Below, piece after piece: positions 1 to 6,200 of a DNA stretch of 6,200 nucleotides. The stretch comes from Planctomycetaceae bacterium (GTDB lineage Bacteria > Planctomycetota > Phycisphaerae > Phycisphaerales > SM1A02). The stretch covers positions 1-6,200 of the forward strand of contig NSIA01000095.1 in assembly GCA_002737585.1 (NCBI GenBank). Direction: 5' to 3'. The notes beneath the pieces were generated by a model. That model was not told the DNA's origin, searched no databases, and was given only the letters and a program-made list of their open reading frames with translations. Each line of letters begins with the position of its first letter. The stretch's first letter is position 1. The translations under genes were made by a program, and so were the position numbers.

Positions 1-663
1 GCTGGCTTTGTATTCACTGATTTCCTTGGAGCGCGCACGCAGGGCCACTGGATCAGCAGCCTGCAACGCCAGTACCGCCCACGTCACGATGCCCGGCGGC
101 AGATCAGTGTGCCGGTATTCGCAACGGATGGCGGCGCGGTCATAGACGTGTTCTTCGCCGTTCCAATCAACAAGGCCAACCGATTGCAACGTGTCACCAA
201 TGGCGCCGTACTTTCCGCCGGCATTCATGCGCACCGCTCCGCCGATGGTTGCTGGAATACCGATCAATGGCTCCAGTCCCGCCAAGCCTGCAGCGACCGT
301 TTCGCGGATGGTCTTGCCAAGGTCGCGGCCTCCACCGACGCGTGCTGCAGTGACCGGTCCATTGGCATTGAGTTGCAGCCCCTTGAAGCAGGGGGCATCC
401 AAGCGGACCACCACGCCTTCGACGCCTTCGTCAGTAACCAGGAGATTTGCGCCCTCGCCAAGAATGCGCACGCGCACGGCATTGCGTGAGCAGCGTCGCA
501 GCAGGGTGGCAAGTGCTTCCGGTGTTTTCGGTCGAACCAGTGCATCAGCAGAACCACCGATGCCGTACCAGGTGTGTTGCGCGAGCGGCGCATCAAGCTC
601 GACGTCGACATCGAGGTCAGCAAAGAGCGTGGTACTTCCCAGTGGATCCGTGGCCATAGTCAT
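1..663 (-). CDS. murB: UDP-N-acetylmuramate dehydrogenase MurB (UDP-N-acetylenolpyruvoylglucosamine reductase), C-terminus cut off by window edge
   Basis: MurB is a cytoplasmic FAD enzyme that reduces UDP-GlcNAc-enolpyruvate to UDP-MurNAc with NADPH, the second committed step of peptidoglycan synthesis. I translated 221 open codons on the minus strand from the ATG at 663-661 to the left edge, with no stop. The FAD-domain motifs appear in order: TWYGIGGSAD (residues 31-40), LGEGANLLV (68-76) and GIPATIGGAVRMNAG (135-149). They are followed by a Tyr-Arg pair (Y183-R184, in CEYRHTDL) at the position of the conserved YR-x-S substrate-site motif. Family members are about 300-350 residues, so roughly 80-130 residues, including the expected GSxFxNP catalytic-serine segment, lie outside the window. 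The ATG overlaps the murC stop by one base (TAATG), which suggests translational coupling. A second ATG two codons later (657-655) is an alternative start, and neither has a clear Shine-Dalgarno sequence. The identification is secure. Confidence 0.95.
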   Translation of the reverse strand, partial: MTMATDPLGSTTLFADLDVDVELDAPLAQHTWYGIGGSADALVRPKTPEALATLLRRCSRNAVRVRILGEGANLLVTDEGVEGVVVRLDAPCFKGLQLNANGPVTAARVGGGRDLGKTIRETVAAGLAGLEPLIGIPATIGGAVRMNAGGKYGAIGDTLQSVGLVDWNGEEHVYDRAAIRCEYRHTDLPPGIVTWAVLALQAADPVALRARSKEISEYKAS

Positions 664-2147
664 TACGCGTGCCCGCTGGCGCGGCCAAGAAAGGCGTGGC
701 CGATCTTCCAAACCGGTCCGGCGCCCATGACCACAATCAGGTCACCGTCGGCGGCCATCATTTCCAATTGTTCAACAATGGCGTCAAACGGATAGAGGTG
801 CATGGCTGCGATGCCGCGTGCGCGTAAGCGATCAACAAGGTCGGAGGCGCTCACCTTGGTGCGCTCCTCTTCACTATCGCGCACAAAGTAGATGTCCGGC
901 ACGATCACCATGTCGGCGTTCGAGAAGCTCTTGGCGAAGTGCTCAAGAAGGAATCGCGTGCGACTGTGTTGATGAGGCTGGAAGACGCAAATGAGGCGCT
1001 TGGGTTCGAAGCGCGTCCGCAACGCCTTGAGCGTGGTTTCGCACTCGGTGGGGTGGTGGCCGTAGTCATCGAACACCGTGACTACGCCGCCATGACGCAT
1101 GGTGCGTTCGCCCAAGTTCTGCATGCGCCGATCAAGACCAAGGAAGTTGCCGAGCGCAGTGCCGATGGCGTTCCACTCTGCACCGAGCCAGTGCGCCAAG
1201 ATGGCCGCCGCGGCACCGTTGAGTGCCATGTGGTCGCCGGGCATGCGGCCCACCCAACTGCAGACAGCTTGACCATCAACAAGGATGGTGCTGAGGCCAG
1301 TACGCGGATCGTATTGAACGTGGTAGTCAGCGCTGGGCGACCAACCGAACGTAGACACTGCGCATGACAGGCCACTGGCCACGTCGCGTCGATGTGCACC
1401 ATCAGCAGCAATCAACAACTTTCCGCCATGCTTTGCTGCTGGAATCAGTGCTGCAAATTCATGGAACGCCTTGATGATGTTCTCAAGATTTCCGTAGATT
1501 TCTAGGTGATCTTCTTCAACGTTGTTGATCAGGCCAATCACCGGATGATGATGGTGGAAGCTACGATTGAATTCGCAAGCCTCCGCAACAAGAATGCCTG
1601 GGCGACCGCGTTGCGTCCCCGCAGGAATGGTGTCAGAACCAGTACGACTCCCGCCACCAATCTGCGCGCAGGTTGCGCCAACAATCAAACTTGGATCAAG
1701 TCCGCACTCAATGAGAATGTACGAGAGCATTGAACTGGTGGAACTCTTGCCGTGCGTGCCGGCGATGCTGACGCCAGTGCGTCCCTTCTGCACCAGGCCA
1801 ATGGCCTCGGCGTAACTCACCACGTCAATACCGCGGCGACGCGCTTCGTCAACTTCCGGGTGTTCGCTCTTGATGGCGGCGCTGGCAATCACCAGGTCGC
1901 ATGGAGCAGGCAGTTGTTCTGCGGCGTGACCGATGCGCACGGTGATGCCTTCGGACTCCAGCGCTTCGGTTGCCGAACTGGCCGTCATATCACTGCCGGA
2001 AACTTCCGCGCCACGGCGCTTGAGCATCTGTGCAAGCCCACTCATTCCGCATCCACCGATACCAACCAGCCACACGCGCCGACCTGCGAAGTCGGGGACT
2101 TCCAGGTCCTTCAGGCTCGGGCCGGTGCTCTCAAACAGTGTGCTCAC
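663..2147 (-). CDS. murC: UDP-N-acetylmuramate--L-alanine ligase MurC
   Basis: MurC is the ATP-dependent cytoplasmic ligase that joins L-alanine to UDP-MurNAc, the first step of stem-peptide assembly. Numbering from the GTG at 2147 gives 494 residues. The N-terminal UDP-binding Rossmann motif is GIGGCGMSG (29-37). The ATP P-loop is GTHGKSSTS (130-138, Lys134). EACEFNRSF (189-197) and NNVEEDHLE (208-216) supply Mg/ATP-site acidic residues. The C-terminal domain has DDYGHHPTE (360-368) and FQPHQHSRT (389-397). The frame stays open upstream to a TTG at 2252, which would give 529 residues. I prefer the GTG because AAAGGA lies 7 bases before it and 494 residues matches the family (E. coli MurC is 491). 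The extra 35 residues contain no recognisable motif. Oddities are Ser in place of the usual Thr after the P-loop Lys and a run of four His after EACEFNRSF. The gene is followed directly by murB, as in many dcw clusters. Confidence 0.96.
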   Translation of the reverse strand: MSTLFESTGPSLKDLEVPDFAGRRVWLVGIGGCGMSGLAQMLKRRGAEVSGSDMTASSATEALESEGITVRIGHAAEQLPAPCDLVIASAAIKSEHPEVDEARRRGIDVVSYAEAIGLVQKGRTGVSIAGTHGKSSTSSMLSYILIECGLDPSLIVGATCAQIGGGSRTGSDTIPAGTQRGRPGILVAEACEFNRSFHHHHPVIGLINNVEEDHLEIYGNLENIIKAFHEFAALIPAAKHGGKLLIAADGAHRRDVASGLSCAVSTFGWSPSADYHVQYDPRTGLSTILVDGQAVCSWVGRMPGDHMALNGAAAAILAHWLGAEWNAIGTALGNFLGLDRRMQNLGERTMRHGGVVTVFDDYGHHPTECETTLKALRTRFEPKRLICVFQPHQHSRTRFLLEHFAKSFSNADMVIVPDIYFVRDSEEERTKVSASDLVDRLRARGIAAMHLYPFDAIVEQLEMMAADGDLIVVMGAGPVWKIGHAFLGRASGHA

Positions 2148-2154
2148 AGATTCA

Positions 2155-2160
2155 TCCTTT
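2155..2160 (-). promoter_or_regulatory. Shine-Dalgarno sequence deciding the murC GTG start
   Basis: On the minus strand AAAGGA lies 7 bases upstream of GTG 2147-2145, an optimal distance. The alternative TTG at 2252 has no comparable purine tract in front of it. This is the main reason for preferring the shorter MurC. It is a direct sequence observation, and its use in the cell is inferred. Confidence 0.5.
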
Positions 2161-2234
2161 GGATCCGCGACGGCATCTCGGGCGGTGCTCCGGTGAGTGG
2201 TGCGAGCTCCTGCGGTCGAGATGTAGGCGAGGTC

Positions 2235-2263
2235 AATATCGTTCACGTCCAAGATATCGGCAA
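2235..2263 (-). promoter_or_regulatory. Possible sigma-70-type promoter for murC-murB
   Basis: Reading the minus strand, TTGCCG (2263-2258) and GATATT (2240-2235) are separated by exactly 17 bases, and each hexamer matches 4 of 6 consensus positions. Transcription would start near 2228 and give a leader of about 80 bases before GTG 2147, which agrees with the shorter MurC. A match this weak can arise by chance, so this is only a candidate. Confidence 0.25.
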
Positions 2264-2345
2264 GCCGGGTAGAAAATCCTCATTGTTTTGGCATGACAGG
2301 CGTTCTTTCGGGACACTTGTCCGCCGGGACGGGGTTGGTCACCCT

Positions 2346-2351
2346 TACAAT
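2346..2351 (+). promoter_or_regulatory. Possible -10 element for the response regulator operon
   Basis: TACAAT matches the TATAAT consensus at 5 of 6 positions and ends 10 bases before the ATG at 2362. Transcription from it would start near 2358, leaving almost no 5' leader. I see no -35 hexamer at 16-18 bases; the nearest TTG-type hexamer, TTGTCC at 2317-2322, is 23 bases away. Support is therefore weak. Confidence 0.18.
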
Positions 2352-2361
2352 CCGGGCACTC

Positions 2362-3741
2362 ATGGCGGGCAATACAGATATCCACGCGCAGGTTCTCTTG
2401 GTCGATGACGATCGGGGGCACGCCGAGACCATGGCGGACGCCCTTAAAAAACCGGGTCATGTCTGCACTATTCGCCACAGCCGGGCCGAGGCCGAAGATG
2501 AATTGCGCCACGGGGCGTTTGACGTCATCGTCACCGACCTAGTGATGGAATCGCCAACCGCGGGGCTTGAAGTATTGGAACTAGCCAAGCGGCTGCAGCC
2601 CGACGCCGAGACCATCATGGTCACAGCGCACGGGGACATTCCCACCGCCAAGCGCGCCTTGCAGGGCGGGGCATACGACTTCATTGAAAAGCCCATTGAT
2701 CTGGTGGTGTTCCGCAATCTGGTGCAGCGCGCCGCAGAAACCGTGGTATTGCGCCATCAAAACAGCCGTTTGAAGGGCGAACTTGATGCGGCGTTTGGCT
2801 TTGAAGGCATCATTGGCGATAGCCCGGCTATGCGGCAAGTGGTGGCCTTGATCCGCCAGGTTGCCCCAAGTTCCATCCCGGTGTTGGTACGCGGGGAGAG
2901 CGGTACCGGCAAGGAGCTGGTGGCTGCCGCTATTCATAAGGCCAGTCGGCGGGCCGCCCGTCGCTATGTGACATTCAACGCGGCCGGTCAGTCAGAGAGT
3001 TTGCTGGAAGACCAGCTCTTTGGCCACGTGCGCGGTGCATTCACCGGCGCGGACAAGGATCGCGAAGGTGTATTTGAATTTGCTGACAAAGGCACGCTGT
3101 TCCTTGATGAGATCGGTGATATGCCGCTCACTATGCAGCCCAAATTGCTGCGCGTCCTGGAAACCGGCGACTTGGTGCGGCTTGGTTCCAATGAGCAGCG
3201 CAAGACCGATGTTCGTTTCGTCAGTGCCACCAATCGTGACTTGTCACAGATGTCAAAGGATGGCCGCTTCCGCGAGGATCTTTACTACCGAATCCGCGGT
3301 GCGGAGATTGTCATTCCCCCGCTTCGGGAACGGCGCGAGGACATTCCGCTGCTGGTAAATCACGCCGTCGGCAAGTACGCGGCGGAACTTGGTCGGCCGC
3401 GCCCGCTGGTGCCACAGCCAGTGATGATGCGACTGATTGGTTACGACTGGCCGGGCAATGTGCGTGAATTGTTCAATGCCATTCATCGCATGGTGGTCAC
3501 TTCACAAGGCCCGGAACTTTCGCTGCGCGATGTTCCTGATGAAGTGCGATCCTCCGACGACTCCGCTGAGGGGCAGGGTGCAGTTGGTTCGCTCGCCGGA
3601 GTTGGCCTTGACAAACTAGAGAAGGAAGCAATTCGGCAAACGCTGGCAATGACTGCTGGAAATCGTGAGCAAACTGCGCAGATGCTTGGCATTGGTGAGC
3701 GCACGCTGTACCGCAAGTTGAAGGAGTACGGTCTCCGCTGA
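2362..3741 (+). CDS. Sigma-54-dependent response regulator, NtrC/AtoC family (receiver, AAA+, Fis-type HTH)
   Basis: This cytoplasmic two-component regulator should be phosphorylated by a histidine kinase and then use ATP to open sigma-54 promoters. Numbering from ATG 2362 (459 residues), the receiver spans about 9-125, with acidic pocket D15-D17, phosphoacceptor D59, T88 and K110. The AAA+ domain spans about 148-380: Walker A GESGTGKE (178-185), the sigma-54 contact loop GAFTGA intact (225-230), Walker B TLFLDEIGD (245-253), arginine fingers in FREDLYYR (303-310) and sensor II WPGNVREL (363-370, R368). A Fis-type helix-turn-helix covers about 423-458. The frame continues upstream to ATG 2293, but those 23 residues precede the first receiver strand and show no motif. 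Neither start has a clear ribosome binding site. No histidine kinase gene is in the window, so the signal is unknown. Two permease genes follow immediately and are probably in the same operon. The family is certain, but AtoC, NtrC and ZraR cannot be told apart here. Confidence 0.94.
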   Translation: MAGNTDIHAQVLLVDDDRGHAETMADALKKPGHVCTIRHSRAEAEDELRHGAFDVIVTDLVMESPTAGLEVLELAKRLQPDAETIMVTAHGDIPTAKRALQGGAYDFIEKPIDLVVFRNLVQRAAETVVLRHQNSRLKGELDAAFGFEGIIGDSPAMRQVVALIRQVAPSSIPVLVRGESGTGKELVAAAIHKASRRAARRYVTFNAAGQSESLLEDQLFGHVRGAFTGADKDREGVFEFADKGTLFLDEIGDMPLTMQPKLLRVLETGDLVRLGSNEQRKTDVRFVSATNRDLSQMSKDGRFREDLYYRIRGAEIVIPPLRERREDIPLLVNHAVGKYAAELGRPRPLVPQPVMMRLIGYDWPGNVRELFNAIHRMVVTSQGPELSLRDVPDEVRSSDDSAEGQGAVGSLAGVGLDKLEKEAIRQTLAMTAGNREQTAQMLGIGERTLYRKLKEYGLR

Positions 3742-5472
3742 GTGCGGTACCGCTCCACCATGCCCATGGATCAACCGTTGGAATCCACAGCAAAGCACGC
3801 GCCGGATGGCGAAATTCGCCTCACCGGAATTCCGTGGACACTGTGGCGCCATGTTGTCTGGGAATTGCTGCGCGTGTTTGCAGTCACTGCATCGGTGATC
3901 GTGACCGTCATCGCCTTTGGTGCTGCAGCCAAGCCGCTGGCAGACAATTCCATCGGCGCCAACACCATCTTTAAGTATGTGACCTTGGCCATGGTGCCAA
4001 TGCTGCAATTTGCCATGCCATTTGCGGCAGGCTTTGCTGCAACATTGGTCATGCACCGATTTGCTACTGACAATGAAGTGGTTGCCATGTCGGCGTGTGG
4101 TATGGGATATCGAAGGATCTTTGCGCCAGTCGCCATTCTGGGTGGCACGCTGTGCGTGGTGATGTTGGTACTGGTGGCGTTTGTGGTTCCGCACTTCTGG
4201 ACGCGGATGAAGGAATTGGCAACAGCGGACGCAACGCAGGTCCTGATTGCGGCAGTTGGGCGCGGTGAGGCGGTGGTTGCAGACAAGATGATGATCTACG
4301 CTGACGCGGCGCGGGAAGTGGAACCTCCGGCTGGATTGGGCATCAAACGCAGACTTCTGCTCACTGGTGTAGCCGCTATCGAACTTGACCAAGCGGGTGG
4401 TAGTTCCATCGCCACTGAATTCACAGCTGAGGATGCCGCGGTGGACATCCATGAAACCCCGCGCGGCATGGTGGCCAAGATTTCTTTGATGAACGCCACG
4501 GTGGTTCGCCCTTCTGAAGGTGCGATCGTTACGTTGCCGCTCGCGGAGCCGGAAGCATCATCGCTCTACAGTGGCTTTGAACGGGGCCCCAAGTTTCTTG
4601 CGGTGCAAGAGATCTTTGCGCTACGCGGTGATGTGGACCGCTCCGAGACGGTGAACAATGCCAAGCGCCCCTTGGTGGCGGTGTTGGGCGAACTGGAACT
4701 GTGGCGCTGCGTTGAACCAGCCGTTGCTCGTGGCACTATTGAACTTTCCGAGCCTGGCACGGCGCGCGCCTTTCGAATCAGTCAGGTGACAGTCAAGGGC
4801 GGCGAGTTGCGCCCGGCCCCTGGTCACGAGGATTTCTTGCTCTTGGAAACCGCCAATGGCAAGGAGATTCGCAGCGCCCACGCGTCGGCCGGCACACTGC
4901 GCGCCGTCAGCGAGTCTGGATTTGAACCACGATTCGCGCTGATCATTCCGGGCTCCACGCAGACGAAGGACCTGGTCACCGGGCTTCCGGGACGCTGGGC
5001 GCCGCGTATCGATGATCTACTTCCAATTGGTTGCACGCCAAAGGATTGGTCAGCCGTTTCCAGTGTGGAAGTACTGCGCGCCGCGCGTGAGTTTCCAACC
5101 GCCGATGGCATTGCTCCGCTGCCAGCCATGCGTGCGCAACTTCCTCGGCAACTGGCGAAACTGCAGCTCATGCGCGACGATGTTGTGTGGGAGTGTGATT
5201 CGCACGTGGCCAATCGTTTAGCGCAATCGGCAAGTATTGTCTTGGTGCTACTCTTGGGCGCGGCGCTCGCGGTGGCAATGAAGCGAGCGATGCCGCTCAC
5301 TGTGTATCTCTTGGCATTCATTCCTGCGGTAACCAACATATTCATGGTTTCTGGCGGTCAGTTACTGATGTCCGACGGCAAAGTGCTGGTTGGATCCGTG
5401 GTCATGTGGGGCGGAAACTTCTTGCTATTTTCAGTATTGTTTTTGACATGGAGGCGCATCGTTCGCAACTGA
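3742..5472 (+). CDS. LptF/LptG (YjgP/YjgQ) family permease with enlarged periplasmic region
   Basis: This is an inner-membrane protein of the family whose members pair with ATPase LptB to extract LPS and pass it to the periplasmic Lpt bridge. From GTG 3742 it has 576 residues, against about 350-370 in classical LptF/G. Hydrophobic segments lie near 41-63, 78-104 and 126-150, and again near 496-513, 517-537 and 548-569, giving the 3+3 topology. The family signature after TM2 is visible as EVVAMSACGMGYRRIFAPV (112-130), with a polar-to-VVP junction at 148-150. The region between (about 151-495) should be periplasmic and is far larger than the usual beta-jellyroll. GTG abuts the regulator's TGA in the same frame, with AAGGAG 15 bases upstream. 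ATG 3760 and ATG 3766 are equally possible starts and would drop only 6-8 residues. The next gene is a second family member. Family is well supported; whether it is LptF or LptG is not decidable, though first position suggests LptF. Confidence 0.85.
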   Translation: MRYRSTMPMDQPLESTAKHAPDGEIRLTGIPWTLWRHVVWELLRVFAVTASVIVTVIAFGAAAKPLADNSIGANTIFKYVTLAMVPMLQFAMPFAAGFAATLVMHRFATDNEVVAMSACGMGYRRIFAPVAILGGTLCVVMLVLVAFVVPHFWTRMKELATADATQVLIAAVGRGEAVVADKMMIYADAAREVEPPAGLGIKRRLLLTGVAAIELDQAGGSSIATEFTAEDAAVDIHETPRGMVAKISLMNATVVRPSEGAIVTLPLAEPEASSLYSGFERGPKFLAVQEIFALRGDVDRSETVNNAKRPLVAVLGELELWRCVEPAVARGTIELSEPGTARAFRISQVTVKGGELRPAPGHEDFLLLETANGKEIRSAHASAGTLRAVSESGFEPRFALIIPGSTQTKDLVTGLPGRWAPRIDDLLPIGCTPKDWSAVSSVEVLRAAREFPTADGIAPLPAMRAQLPRQLAKLQLMRDDVVWECDSHVANRLAQSASIVLVLLLGAALAVAMKRAMPLTVYLLAFIPAVTNIFMVSGGQLLMSDGKVLVGSVVMWGGNFLLFSVLFLTWRRIVRN

Positions 5473-5491
5473 ACCAGCGAGCACGTACGTC

Positions 5492-6200
5492 ATGCGCATC
5501 CTTGATCGAACCATCATCGGCCGCTTTCTTTGGAACTTCTTTGTCCTATTCACGCTGCTATTCATCTTTGCTTCCTCGATTGATGTGATCTTGCAGATGG
5601 AGAAGTACTTGCGTGCCGCGTCATACGTTGTAGAGAATGGCACCTACAAGTACCGAGCGGTTGCATTTGTGGCAATGATTTTTCAGTTTCACGGACCGCG
5701 CGCCTTTCAATTCTTCCAGTTCATGGTTGGTCTGCTCGGCGTGGGTGCTATGGGCTTCACGTTCTCGCAGATGCATCGCACGCGAGAACTGGTGGCAATT
5801 ATGGCCGCCGGCGTTCCGCTGCGGCGCTGCGTGTGGGCGGTATTGGTAGCGTCGCTGGCACTGAATGTCGTTGGTGTACTGAACCAGGAATTGGTGCTTC
5901 CACGCTTTGCGGATCAGTTGATGCTTGATCACTCCGATCTTGGCAGACGCGATCGCGCTTCGTTCCCGGTGACGGTGACACGTGATAGCGCTGGCAACTT
6001 GCTTTATGCATCCAGCTTTGATCCAGAATCACACCGGATTACTGGATTCCTTGGCCTTGAACGCGACGAGCGTGGCTCGCTGGTACGCCGCACCACCGCG
6101 CCGTCTGCCAACTGGGACGAGGAGCGATCAACCTGGGTGCTCACAGGTGGTACTTCGGTGTTGCGTGATCCGGCAGTGCGCGATGGCGTGACGCAGTCTC
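5492..6200 (+). CDS. LptF/LptG (YjgP/YjgQ) family permease, C-terminus cut off by window edge
   Basis: This is the second LPS-export permease-like gene, the likely partner of the preceding one in an LptB2FG-type complex. I translated 236 open codons from ATG 5492 to the right edge. The start MRILDRTIIGRFLWNF is typical of the family (LDRY-x-x-RxFL). TM1 is about residues 12-34, TM2 about 73-93 and TM3 about 113-129. The hallmark RELVAIMAAGVPLRRC (98-113) and NQELVLPRF (131-139) match the conserved cytoplasmic loop and the NE-x-VVPR segment after TM3. The beginning of the periplasmic beta domain follows (about 155-236, containing LLYASSF at 170-176). The expected C-terminal TM4-TM6, about 120-180 residues, lie outside the window. 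The gap to the upstream gene is 19 bases with no terminator, so one operon is likely. The ribosome binding site is weak. Residues 35-72 between TM1 and TM2 look somewhat longer than usual and contain an aromatic-rich stretch (AFQFFQFM at 71-78). Confidence 0.9.
   Translation, partial: MRILDRTIIGRFLWNFFVLFTLLFIFASSIDVILQMEKYLRAASYVVENGTYKYRAVAFVAMIFQFHGPRAFQFFQFMVGLLGVGAMGFTFSQMHRTRELVAIMAAGVPLRRCVWAVLVASLALNVVGVLNQELVLPRFADQLMLDHSDLGRRDRASFPVTVTRDSAGNLLYASSFDPESHRITGFLGLERDERGSLVRRTTAPSANWDEERSTWVLTGGTSVLRDPAVRDGVTQS

Larger units (their letters stand above)
2148..2361. other. Divergent intergenic region between murC and the sigma-54 response regulator
   Basis: With the preferred starts, about 214 bases separate the two divergent transcription units, so promoters for both should lie here. 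Both flanking frames stay open part way in (murC frame to 2252, regulator frame to an ATG at 2293), which makes the start sites uncertain. I see a candidate murC promoter at 2235-2263 and a TACAAT hexamer at 2346-2351 facing the regulator. I found no convincing operator palindrome, terminator or sigma-54 promoter. Confidence 0.5.

Noticed and set aside
2288..2301. TTGGCAT followed by GC, resembling a sigma-54 -24/-12 promoter upstream of the regulator
   Set aside because: The GG (2290-2291) and GC (2300-2301) are separated by 8 bases, not the required 10, and the TTGC -12 element is missing.
1752..2408. Plus-strand open frame of 218 codons opposite the murC N-terminal half
   Set aside because: It is antisense to the conserved MurC Rossmann and P-loop region, shows no motif of its own, and is explained by codon bias of murC.
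2233..2511. Minus-strand open frame of 92 codons across the divergent region
   Set aside because: It overlaps the regulator's receiver coding sequence antisense, has no recognisable motif, and its protein looks like a frame shadow.
3616..4452. Long minus-strand open frame (278 codons) opposite the end of the regulator and the start of the first permease
   Set aside because: It lies antisense to two well-supported genes. Its His/Cys/Arg-rich composition and lack of any domain are typical of a shadow frame in GC-rich DNA.
5483..5490. ACGTACGT palindrome in the 19-base gap between the two permease genes
   Set aside because: Eight bases is too short to support a terminator or operator, there is no T-tract, and it sits within a likely operon; chance is sufficient.
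3742..6200. Idea that the two membrane proteins are FtsX/MacB-type ABC permeases or a new transport system
   Set aside because: The loop after TM2 (EVVAMSACGMGYRR and ELVAIMAAGVPLRR) and the VVP or NQELVLPR segment after TM3 are hallmarks of the LptF/LptG family, which explains them without a new system.

Overview
The window is an ordinary chromosomal stretch of about 58-60% GC (estimated by eye) from a Gram-negative-type bacterium. It carries peptidoglycan precursor genes and a pair of LPS-export permease genes, so an outer membrane with lipopolysaccharide is expected. Details of MurB (MNAGGKYG) and MurC (EACEFNRSF), plus an unusually long LptF/LptG protein, remind me of Planctomycetota, perhaps a Phycisphaerae-like lineage. 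That placement is a weak inference from memory of family sequences.

Layout. Minus strand, right to left: murC (2147 to 663) then murB (663 to the left edge, truncated). They overlap by one base (TAATG), as in a division and cell-wall (dcw) cluster. Plus strand, left to right: a sigma-54-dependent NtrC-family response regulator (2362-3741), a 576-residue LptF/LptG-family permease (3742-5472), and a second LptF/LptG-family permease (5492 to the right edge, truncated). The two blocks diverge from 2148-2361, which must hold promoters for both directions. No gene-free stretch exceeds about 220 bases.

How the genes work together. MurC adds L-alanine to UDP-MurNAc, and MurB makes UDP-MurNAc by reducing the enolpyruvyl sugar, so the two catalyse consecutive steps of cytoplasmic peptidoglycan synthesis. 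The paired permeases resemble the LptF and LptG subunits of the LptB2FG transporter, which extracts LPS from the inner membrane. The regulator has every residue needed for phosphorylation, ATP hydrolysis and sigma-54 contact. It sits directly upstream of the permeases in the same reading frame, with only a stop codon between, so co-transcription is likely.

I found no tRNA, rRNA, CRISPR array, insertion sequence or obvious terminator. I did not find an undescribed multi-gene system. The most interesting points are the enlarged and possibly duplicated periplasmic region of the first permease, and the linkage of a sigma-54 activator to LPS-export genes.
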